From Mesotaenium endlicherianum (lineage: Eukaryota; Streptophyta; Zygnematophyceae; Zygnematales; Mesotaeniaceae), in contig WELA01009360.1 in assembly GCA_009602735.1 (NCBI GenBank), forward strand, positions 690,278 to 754,277: 64,000 nucleotides of DNA, given 5' to 3'. The position numbers were made by a program, and so were the translations under genes. The notes beneath the pieces were generated by a model. The model saw nothing but the letters and a program-made list of their open reading frames with translations. It was not told where the DNA came from and searched no databases. Positions 55,352 to 64,000 of this stretch are shown here, piece by piece. The stretch's first letter is position 1. Each line of letters opens with the position of its first letter.

Positions 55352-55980
55352 ACCTTTGTGACAGTTAGCACCCCATGATGCAACCTGCTTGCAAGCGCTT
55401 GTGTTCATTTGCAACTCTGACTGATGCTGACTGACGCGGTCGGACGCCGTGAAGAACCGTGGTTTTCGTCAGTGGTCAAACAATATTCAACGTCTTTGGC
55501 CTCGCACCGAGAGGTTAACTGAGGTTAACACCTAAAAAAAAGGGGGGTATGTATTAATAACCTAAAACTGCTGCTAGCTAACTGGTCGTGCGGCTTTTAT
55601 CACATTACATTCCCTTACATTCCTATCATCCGTCATCGGTCATCCTCTTCTGAAGTGGTCCTCGTTGCACTAGTGCAAACAATATCGAAGGCCTTCGTTT
55701 TCTGCGCACCGCTTGGTCAATCCGGTCCTCATTGTGCTCACAACATGTATCACTTGAAGAGGACTTGCGGCAGCATTGCTCGACAGGCACTGGACATTAG
55801 TTGCTTCTTCTTTTAATGATCGAGGGGTCTAGAGGAAAGTCTCATCGGCGATTGGATACGTATGACTTTCATATATCACACCGAGATGTGCTGAGCCAAG
55901 TTTGAGTTTGGTATCCAAAAGAGCTTCTCTTTATGAGAATTGATCGTACACCTGTTATAGCTGTTGCAAAATAGGTTGGA
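55352..55980 (+). promoter_or_regulatory. Upstream region of the S16 gene
   Basis: About 630 bp between the Mutator-like element and the S16 start. I see no clear TATA box. A homopurine patch (AAAAAAAAGGGGGG, about 55533-55547) lies about 435 bp upstream of the start. The 5' UTR and any upstream intron cannot be fixed from sequence alone. An in-frame TAG at 55972-55974 lies just before the start codon. Confidence 0.4.
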
Positions 55981-57463
55981 ATGGGACTCGTACGTCTTCG
56001 ATTGGCTCGCTTTGGTCGTAAGAACCTTCCGTTTTACAGGATCTTTGTAGCCGACAGTCGAGCTCCCCGAGATGGGAAACATATTGAAGTTGTGGGCCAC
56101 TACAACCCTCTTCCTGGTGAGTAAAATGCTTTTTCATAATTGAGTGGAGGCATACTGTCTAAGAGTAGCATGCTAATTTACGGCACCAAAACTGATATCT
56201 ACTGTGTCAGTTTTTTGTGAAATAAATTGAGGCTAGATTCCTAGTAGTATGTCTAAAGCATTGTTCAGATTATTCATGAGCTGAGTATTACCAGAAAATT
56301 TTGCTATGCTTAGTGTGTGACTCGTTAGATCTATTTTCCTCTAAAAACGGATTAGTTTCTGTCTATGAAGAAGAGGTTTAGCTCGTGGCTCCAATCTGCT
56401 TAAACTCAGAAGCTGGTTATCTGCGGCTTTTTCCCCCTTTCCACAACTCCAGGGGAAGCCCTGTTCGAGTTGTAAAGCGAAAGAGGGCTATGTCCTCAGG
56501 GCAGTGTGGTGAGTATCCCAAATGCGCATGGTCAACCTGACTAATATGGCTAACGTGCAGGCAAGGACGGAATGAAGCGCATTGGCATCAACTCAGAGAG
56601 GGTCAGGTGTGTCAGAATTATCCCAGTATCTGCCCCCCATCACCCACCCAAATCTCGGCCCTCGCCTCGCGTCCAGACAGACTTACCCAAGCGCATGTCA
56701 TCTGCACCACATTCTCGATTGGTGTTGTAAGGCCCATTGAAGATGCCAAGGGTCAGAGTTCTATGAGGTTACTATAGCTTGAATACGTGTTGTCTGGCCT
56801 TTCCTGGTTGTGGCAGGGAGGGGTTCTTGGAGGTATGTATTGTTTCATATAAAACTTTTTCTAGTAATCCTGTGCCTCTTCTCTTATATGCCATGCTAAT
56901 GCACATTATCACCGTAGCAGTAGTGTGCTGCTCACAGCAGGTGTGCTGATCATACCTCAGAAAAAGCATGAAGATACTTGCCACTAAGGGCACCTGGCAA
57001 GTGCTGCTGTTGTAGGAGGAATTAGCTCTCCCACTTGACATCTGTCTGAGCCATACAGATACATAATCACTTTTCTCCTTGCCAAAAGTATGAAAGACAC
57101 ATATTGATGAATCACTTTAGGACTCACTCAGTGTCTGTGCTGTCCAGCAAGATTTCTTTAGTGTACTTTTGACAATACACTGGTGCTGGTTGTCAAGAAG
57201 CATTGTATGTATACGTCACTTAGTAGGTTGAACTCAGGGGCATACTTTATGCTGTCCAGCTAGATTAACAGCTCGCTTTTACGTTTTGCAGGTACTGGTT
57301 GTCAGTGGGGGCACAGCCATCGGACACAGTGGCTCGACTGCTCGGTGTCATCGGCATACTTCCTAAGCCAGCCCGGCCTTACGCCCCCTCAGGAAAGAAG
57401 CACGACATTCCCCAGAGGCAAGTGGCAGCTTCAGAAGATATCAGCAGTCCAGTAGAAGCTTGA
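55981..57463 (+). CDS. rps16: Ribosomal protein bS16, nuclear gene for an organelle ribosome, three exons
   Basis: Exons 55981-56116, 56561-56606 and 57292-57463 (136, 46 and 172 bp) join in phase to 117 codons plus TGA. Introns of 444 and 685 bp have standard ends (CTG|gtgagt...gtgcag, CAG|gtgtgt...ttgcag). The protein starts [20 protein letters not shown] and continues [19 protein letters not shown], the universal bS16 signature, then [20 protein letters not shown] and [15 protein letters not shown]16 binds 16S-type rRNA in the body of the bacterial-type small subunit, so the product acts in mitochondria or plastids. A TAG three codons upstream in frame argues there is no N-terminal extension unless an upstream exon exists. 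Known plant S16 proteins are imported without a cleaved presequence, so this is plausible. The C-terminal tail after residue 90 is lineage-variable. It appears intact, with no neighbours of related function. Confidence 0.96.
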
Positions 57464-59280
57464 ATTTCAATTTGCTTAAACCCTGGAGCTTGAGCCCTGT
57501 CTTGCCCTGCCTCGAATAAGGCACTGGAATTGACAATGTAGGTATGAAGGTTAGCACAGGTGCGAGCATGGCCCCATCTCCCGATACCTGCAGCGTGTGG
57601 TTTATGATTGGTATCCGTGCTCGTTGATGTGGTAAGAGCCGGGGTGTCCTGCTTAAAGGTGTGTTGGTCAAAATTGTGGTCTTCAGGAAGCCATAGACTG
57701 GTGTATCAGTTGCCCCCAACTCACCAAGGTACCTTGGTGGGAGGCCTTATAGGACAAGAGATGACTCCTTTGCGAAGGGCTATATTGGTTGTCTCGGAAA
57801 GAAGCATAGGGTGCAGCTTTGGGTATAATAATTTCAAGGGACACAAAGCAAGTCAAATCTTTGTTTGCTTGTTCTTGTGCTTTTGTTGGGAGTCTAATTA
57901 GCTGATAAAACTTCGATTAGTCTATCCTCCTCAGGCAAAGGTCTTGACCTGTACAACAACAAAAAATGTTTTGTGACCTCAACGTCCTTAGTTTATCATA
58001 ATTCCATGTGTTCTCATCATTCGGCAGCTCCACTTGAAGTTGTTTCTCGAGAGCTACTTAACATGGTAAGCCAAGTGCTTGTGATTCGTTGTCATGCAAT
58101 TAACAATCCGCTTAGCACTGTACCACAATATTTATGTCGACTTCCAAGCCACTACTCATGTATCAATCCACTTTTAGCAGATTCATAGGTCTGAACCTAT
58201 CTAGCATCATTGCATATACTAAAGAGGGATCAATCACTTTCTTCATGCATTATGCCTTTGGGGGCAAGGACAAGGAGGCTCAAAGAAAGACAATATGCGA
58301 GGGGGAACTTATGCCCTTGTTGGACACATGCTACAAGTAATTAGTAGCAGTGGCAAATGATTTGTTGCGACCTTACTCTGCTCAATCTGAATATTCAACC
58401 AGCCAATTGAATCGAGCAAGCCCAAGAGGACTGTTAGTAGTCAACATCATTGAGGTGAATAACTAGCGGCAGTGTATTGGCATCTGGACAACGTTGATCA
58501 AGTTATAGGTGAGGCATGACTTGCTTTGCACCTCCGTTAAATATTCCAAAATTTCATCTTGCGACATGAGATGGCACGAAGCAGAGTTGGACAACTGCAC
58601 TGCTCTACATTGTTGTTTTCACACTCGATTGTGTTTTGCTCAAAGTTCATAGATGCCGTAAACACCAATGGATCAATGCGCAACAATGGTGGCGCGCTGC
58701 AGTTGCAATAGAAAAAAAAACATATATATTGAAATGGGGAACCAATCCAAGCGGCGATCTCTCCCATACTGCACACACCAAGCTGCTACGCTCATTTCAC
58801 TCAAAGTTATAGTATATCCGCATAACCAAAGACGACCACCACAACACACCACAAACTAGGCCGAGTTGGCACCAACGATCATAATCTGCCATAGAAACCA
58901 AATCACATCGAAAGAATGTGCTGTGACACACATCTAGGTGGTAAGATGCTTGCTACCCTTGGCCCATTATGACCTTCTTAAGAAATAGGACTTAAAAGCC
59001 ACTCAGGGCGAAAAGATGCGTTGGCCGCAAAGCTTCCTGTAAATGTGGAAGAACCTAAGAACCTAGACAGGTTGTATGGACCTCCAATGAGAAGGGCTGT
59101 TGAGGTCCCTCAGAGATCTCCCTTTCTTGAGAGGAGAATGTGCCCAGAGTTCTAACTAGCAAATGGATACATGGAAGACGAGATAGAGCTAGGCCCGAGT
59201 AGATAAGTAAATAAGTCATAACAATACAATAAAAATCTACACCCGCCAACTTGTAGAAAGTAAAAACTACTTCGGCCTTC
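57464..59280. other. Intergenic DNA, no gene recognised
   Basis: Holds the S16 3' UTR at its left edge; no clear polyadenylation signal was singled out. Short open frames (for example 58134-58340, with GGKDKEAQRKTICEGE) have no recognisable family or splice context. No LTR ends or inverted repeats were found by eye. Confidence 0.4.
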
Positions 59281-59720
59281 TGCTTGCCCACTTGGCGATA
59301 CCTCTTGGCGATACCTCCTCGAGAGACACCACCTGTCTTTTGGCCGCTGCCACCTTGCGCAGCACGCTAACCACCTCCTCCTCTGCCAAGGACAACACCA
59401 GCCCTCTGGCTGCCCCCAGTTTGTGCCTTGAGGGGCACCTCTGCTTGGAGCTGTTGCCTGCTGGGCACTCGCCAAAGCCTCCTTAAGAAATGCCACCTGT
59501 CCTCCTGTCCTAACCAGGCCAGCTCCTCACGCACCAGCTGTCACTTAGGGGCGGCCTAGGTCAAATCCTGTTGGGCTGCCTGTCTTGCTTCTAGAGGGCC
59601 TGCTCGCTACCTTGCGCCAACGCTACCAGTAGTCGTGGGAGTTCCTTTAACGCTGCCTCACGGACCGCCACCTGTGCAGCCAGGTGGCACGCACGCAAGA
59701 AGGGGAAGCAACACTACAAC
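59281..59720 (-). pseudogene. Degraded coding remnant, Ala/Gln/Glu-rich
   Basis: On the minus strand, stretches such as VREAALKELPRLLVALAQGS, VAFLKEALASAQQAT-like text and VVSVLRKVAAAKRQVVSLEE appear in different frames. The composition is that of a helical or coiled-coil protein, now broken. The type is common in retroelement gag regions, but no diagnostic domain is visible. Low confidence. Confidence 0.35.
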
Positions 59721-60377
59721 TCAGGCTCAAGCTTTGCCTGCGCAATGAGTCCACACAGACGCATAAGATACTTGCAAATCCAGACTTGCAGCAAGCATTA
59801 CTAAGAAGAGAGACAAAGAATGACAAAAGCAGGAGAGGAGGAGCACGACACAGATGAGCACAGCTGTAGGAAACGCCGGCCTACAATCAGTGAGGTGGGA
59901 ACACCGGTTGCGGGAGGCCAGCCAGAATAGGCACACGAACACAGCCATCAACAGAGGCGAGAAAAATTAGCCTAGCCCCTGTCTGCGCCAATTCTTAAAG
60001 GACCACATGAAGCACGCTAGAGCTCCGTCCACAGAGGTGAGGGGAGGGGAGGGGAGGGAAATCAGGGCACACACGCACCAGTGAGGCTTTGCAGCGTGTC
60101 GCCATCCTTGGACAACTTAGCACCACCCCAAATCGCCCTCATGTTCCAGAAAGCTCCTACATTGGCCCAACTTTCATCCCCCTATACGAAAGTAGCGGCG
60201 GAAGGAAGTGCTAGAAGGGTAGCAGTACCCCTCCTTCACCTGGTCCTTATTGCACTCTCAAGAAAGAGCGGGAGAGGGGGCGGCTCTCTCTGCTCCCAAG
60301 GCGTCCTCCCTCTCCTTAGGTGCCCGCTACTCCGCTTAGTGCCAGCCTTCCCGGTCAGTGTGCCCATGTAGCCCTGC
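59721..60377. other. GC-rich spacer before the second A element
   Basis: No gene recognised. Contains a GGGGA tandem run (60041-60058) with G-quadruplex-forming pattern. The stretch may be the continuation of the degraded element at 59281-59720. Confidence 0.35.
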
Positions 60378-61146
60378 TGTAAGGTCATAGGTTTATAAAG
60401 TGCATTTTTGATTTCCATGAAAGTATGTTTTGATTGTATAGTAGTGTAGAGTGCATTTTTGTGGTCATTTTGATATAAAGTTCATCAAATTTGGTCAAGT
60501 ATTGAGAGAGTTATGGATTTCTGAAGTTTAATTAGTTTTGAGGTCGGTTGACGACTGTCCTTAATTCGCGGTGAGCGCGACCGTCGGATTGACCGACAGC
60601 GTCGAGCGATCTGGCCCGTTAGAATGAACTCGAACCTTCACGTAAGTTCGGCTGACGCGGAGTGCCGACTAGGTCGATTTACCTAGAAGTTTCGGTTTAG
60701 CCTAGCGCGTCTAAGATGGAATATTCTAGTAATGTCGATGTATGTATGTGGACTTCAATTCGGCCCGACACGTCAGATTAGACTGATCTGGCTTAATCAC
60801 GAATATTCTGGAAGGGACGATTTGACGAACACTTAGGAAAATCCGTAACTTCCTCCTAGNGGAAAATCCGTAACTTCCTCCTAGAGAGAAGCACTTAGGC
60901 AGAAAATTATAAATAGGCATAACTTCTTTGTTTCTTATCAGTTTTCACCTCGGTAAATTTCTACGGATGTGTAATGACAAGGCCTTTCATCCTACATCAT
61001 TTGTGAGCAGTTTCTTGCTACTCAAAATGTTGAGTGATTTTCCTAAGCTTTCTTAACAATATGCCGCTGCACTCTTGAGTATGATTGCAACTAGCTTTGT
61101 TCCTCGTGAGTCACTACGCTTCCACTAGGGGACTCTGCCCCTTTCA
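60378..61146 (+). repeat. Element A copy 2, 5' LTR
   Basis: 769 bp as assembled, TGTAAGGTCATAGG to CCCCTTTCA. The length includes a 20-odd-bp repeat around the ambiguous base at 60860, probably not biological. Confidence 0.92.
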
Positions 61147-61148
61147 TC

Positions 61149-61160
61149 TGGTATCGGAGC
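61149..61160 (+). promoter_or_regulatory. Primer binding site (initiator tRNA-Met type), element A copy 2
   Basis: TGGTATCGGAGC two bases after the LTR end. Confidence 0.88.
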
Positions 61161-61261
61161 AGGGCTAGTTTGCATATTATGTTATGGAGTCGCAGTCGGC
61201 AGCTGGAGGAGGCTAACATGTCGAGCATGTTGAGCGCGCGGGGCAGCAGGCAGCACCAACA

Positions 61262-61987
61262 ATGACCAGAGAGCAACAAGAGATGCAGGCGATGCTAAGG
61301 CAAATGGCAAATGCAATTGGAGGAGAAGTCTACACCCAGTTTCAACAAAATATGCGCGCGGAGGTGGAGAGAATGGTGCGAGTTGTTATGGGGAACGCCG
61401 CTTCGACAAGTTCGGCACCTGCACCTGTTGTACCACCGATTCATGTTAACCCAGTGGTGCAACCAGTTATTCCACCCGCATCAGGAGTGCGTGCGTCTAA
61501 GCCTAAAGTTTACACTGGAGAGCGTGGATCGCCGCCTGTTCAGCAATGGATTTTTGGAGTGAAGAAATTTATGGAGTACTCTGCGCTCACGCCCGACAAG
61601 CAAGTCGCCTTTGTCATAACTTTACTGCAGAAGAGTGCTGGAGCTTGGTATGAACGAGAAGAGCAGTTATCTGGAGTTTGTGCTACTGTTGATCAGCTCT
61701 TTGAAGGCTTGAAGAGGCAATTTCAACCTATTGCGCCCGAGGCTACCGCTCGAGATCTACTGGTGCGCCTTCGTCAACGAGCAAGCGTTCAGGAGTATGT
61801 ATCGCGCTTCAACGAGCTGGTGCTTCAATGTCCATCCATGCACGAGTTGGAGATGATGGACACGTTCAAGAGGGGACTCAAGCCAACTGTGGCCAAGGAA
61901 GTGGCGCTCAAGGACCCTACCAATCTTGGAGAAATGATGGCATTGGCAACAAGGGTCGACGCTGTGGAGTATAGTCAGAGGCAGTGA
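61262..61987 (+). CDS. Element A copy 2 gag domain
   Basis: Frame with MQAMLRQMANAIGGEVYTQF at the start and the retrotransposon gag domain at about residues 85-215 (VQQWIFGVKKFMEYSAL, GAWYEREEQLSG, EYVSRFNELVLQCPSM, FKRGLKPTVAKEVALKDP). A zinc knuckle (CYSCGKLGYLARDC) lies just downstream at 62123-62164. Fossil. Confidence 0.9.
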   Translation: MTREQQEMQAMLRQMANAIGGEVYTQFQQNMRAEVERMVRVVMGNAASTSSAPAPVVPPIHVNPVVQPVIPPASGVRASKPKVYTGERGSPPVQQWIFGVKKFMEYSALTPDKQVAFVITLLQKSAGAWYEREEQLSGVCATVDQLFEGLKRQFQPIAPEATARDLLVRLRQRASVQEYVSRFNELVLQCPSMHELEMMDTFKRGLKPTVAKEVALKDPTNLGEMMALATRVDAVEYSQRQ

Positions 61988-62289
61988 GGCAGCCACAACT
62001 TCGGAGGATATCGACACTTTGGATCTCAAGCGCCAAGCACGAGTGCTCAAGGTCCAGTACCCATGGAGTTGGGACTTGTGCAGTACCAGCGCAGGCAGCA
62101 GAATTTCAAGCCGAGAGGACCGTGCTATAGTTGCGGCAAGCTTGGATATCTGGCTCGAGACTGTCATGTGAAGGCGAAGCAACCTCAACAGCAGGAAAAA
62201 GGAGGACGCCAGTAAGTCGTTCTGGGGTGTCTACTGGCGTGAAGACGAGAACTCACAAGGAGGTTATCCCCAGGAGCTTGCCGAGANTT

Positions 62290-62640
62290 GCCAAGAAGCA
62301 AAAGACGAGATGTTGACAAGCCTATCATCGTGGAAGGAGTGCTCGACGGCAACAAGGCGAAGTGTGTGGTCGACAGTGGCGCAAGTGCAAATTTTGTGCA
62401 CAAGAAGCTGGTGAAGGAGTGGCGAATCCCTGTGCAGAAGCATTATGAGCCTAAGGAGGCAATTTTGGCGAATGGGCAGAGACTCAAGTGTGGTGCACCT
62501 ACGAAAGCTATTCACGTGGAAGTAGCGGGGCACCAGAGTACTGAAGTTATGGAGCAAGCAAAGTTAGGTCACCATGAGGTGATATGGGCCGACCATGGCT
62601 GAGAAAAGCCAACCCTCAAGTGCACTGGAGCACAGGACAA
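62290..62640 (+). pseudogene. Element A copy 2 protease region
   Basis: Retropepsin-type motif VVDSGASANFVHKKLVKEW with downstream linker text KANPQVHW-like. Parallel to 13670-14033. Confidence 0.82.
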
Positions 62641-62749
62641 GTGAAAGTCCAAGGGCGTGATGGTCGAATGGAGACAGCGAAGCAGGTGGAGGTAGATACG
62701 ACCACAAGTAACTGTCTTCCATCAAGCCTGCAAGTTAAGAAGCTATGCA

Positions 62750-64000
62750 GGGCGAATCAGGTGAAGGAGATGTACCTTGTTTTGGTGGCCCTGGCCAGGT
62801 CATCAGATGGAGCAAGCGTGAATCCTAACAGCCTGGGCGAATGTACATCGCCGGAGGAGCAAGTAGTGGTGTCTGATCCCCTTGCTCAGAAGGAGCAGAG
62901 CCCAACTGTTCAAGAGAAGAAGAAGCCTGCTGAGATGCCTGCCCAAATTAAGGCGCTGTTGGAGGAGTTCAAGAACGTATTTCCTGAGGAGCTACCTACA
63001 GGATTACCTCCACAGAGAGCTATGGAGCACAAGATCGAGTTGGAACCAAGGAGCAAGCCACCAGTGAGACCCGCCTATCGACAATCGTTTGCGGAGTTGG
63101 ATGAGTTGAAGAAGCAACTGACAGAGTTGTTGGAGAAGGGATTCATCCGACCCAGCGAGTCTCCATTTGCAGCGCCAGCCTTATTTGTGAAGAAAAAGGA
63201 TGGGACTATGAGGATGTGTGTCGACTACCGGGCACTCAACAAGGTCACCATCAAGAACAGGTACCCACTTCCACGAGTGGACGAGTTGATTGACAGGCTT
63301 GTCGGGGCGAAGTATTTCTCGAAGATCGATTTAAGGAGTGGCTATCACCAGGTACGGATGGCGGAAGGAGACGTTCAGAAGACTGCTTTCAGGACTCGCT
63401 ATGGTTTGTTCGAGTTCATAGTCATGCCTTTTGGATTGACTAATGCACCTGCTACATGCATGGGACTCATGATTAGTATCTTCAGACCCTACTTGGACCA
63501 GTTTGTGGTGATATTTTTGGACGACATCTTGATCTATTCCAAGACCTTGGAAGAGCATGTGGAGCATCTGAGAAAGGTGTTGGAGGTCTTGAGAGATCAG
63601 AAGCTGTATGGGAAGATGAGCAAGTGCGACTTCTGTCTCAAGGAGGTCGAGTTTCTTGGACACATAGTGGGAGCTGAAGGAGTCAAGGTGGAGCAGAAGA
63701 AGGTGCAAGCAGTCAGAGATTGGCCGGTGCCTGCTGATATTCATCAACTCAGGAGTTTCCTCGGCATGGCGAATTATTATCGACGTTTCATTGAAGGATT
63801 TGCCAAGGTGTGTGCACCGCTCACGGACATGTTGAAGAAGCAGGAGAAGTGGCTATGGGGTGACAAGGAGCAGCAAGCCTTTGAGAAGATTAAGGAGCTG
63901 TTGACACAGGCACCTGTGTTGGCAATTGCAAGTCCAGAGCTTCCTTTCACCATCATCACGGACGCATCAAATTTCGCAGTGGGAGCCATTCTTCTCCAGG
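62750..64000 (+). pseudogene. Element A copy 2 reverse transcriptase and start of RNase H
   Basis: Connector, then reverse transcriptase ([77 protein letters not shown]). From about 63870 the RNase H domain begins ([18 protein letters not shown]) and is cut by the window edge. Confidence 0.92.

Larger units (their letters stand above)
60378..64000 (+). mobile_element. Element A, copy 2: Ty3/gypsy, runs off the window
   Basis: 5' LTR 60378-61146, primer site at 61149, then gag, zinc knuckle, protease, reverse transcriptase and the start of RNase H at the right edge. Gene order and sequence match copy 1 at 3686-15040 without its insertions. Broken, with a few breaks in the part seen; the 3' half lies outside the window. 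One ambiguous base inside the LTR, flanked by a short repeat, looks like an assembly join. Confidence 0.93.

Noticed and set aside
57441-57719. Minus-strand frame over the S16 3' end
   Set aside because: It overlaps the last S16 exon on the other strand and has no protein-like features.

Overview
This is eukaryotic, repeat-dominated nuclear DNA. The clearest host gene is a spliced bacterial-type ribosomal protein S16 gene (three exons, GT-AG introns). Nearly everything else is LTR-type retroelements nested in one another and in a tandem satellite. The mix (plant-type Ty3/gypsy chromoviruses primed by initiator tRNA-Met, a retroelement-borne DNA methyltransferase, large nests, moderate GC) suggests a streptophyte, most likely a charophyte alga such as Chara. 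That is inference; no organellar or rRNA marker is present to confirm it.

Layout. 1-1300: two phase-compatible exons of an unidentified minus-strand host gene, separated by an intron rich in triplet repeats. 2760-3685: remnant of a gypsy element (I). 3686-15040: a broken gypsy element (A) whose gag is split by a solo LTR (F). F is split by a solo LTR (C family), which is split by a solo LTR (G) and by a full gypsy element (H, 6186-12359). 15041-16160: a fragment of C interior with a solo C LTR inside it. 16290-32003: a satellite of about 190 bp whose orientation flips near 28320, interrupted by a solo C LTR, element E (19449-27876) and a solo F LTR. 32004-52749: element D, carrying a full C element (35273-44025) and one solo A LTR inside another (46109-47415). 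52750-53300: satellite again. 54318-55341: a Mutator-like inverted-repeat element with an exact 10-bp target duplication. 55981-57463: the S16 gene. 60378 to the end: a second A element running off the window.

Most unusual content. Element D has gag, protease, a DNMT3-like cytosine-5 methyltransferase, reverse transcriptase, RNase H, DDE integrase and a C-terminal PHD finger, so it carries both a DNA-methylation writer and a probable chromatin reader. D and E share a non-standard layout: A1 - interior - B1 - A2 - B2 (split direct repeats). They share ends (TGTCATG...ACGACA), have no tRNA primer site next to A1, and show no target duplication. This layout is known from DIRS/PAT-type tyrosine-recombinase elements, yet D encodes a DDE integrase. 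E encodes only Gag and protease around a GC- and Ala-rich repetitive centre, so it looks like a non-autonomous partner of the D type.

All retroelements are treated as fossils: parts, ends, nesting and rough age only.
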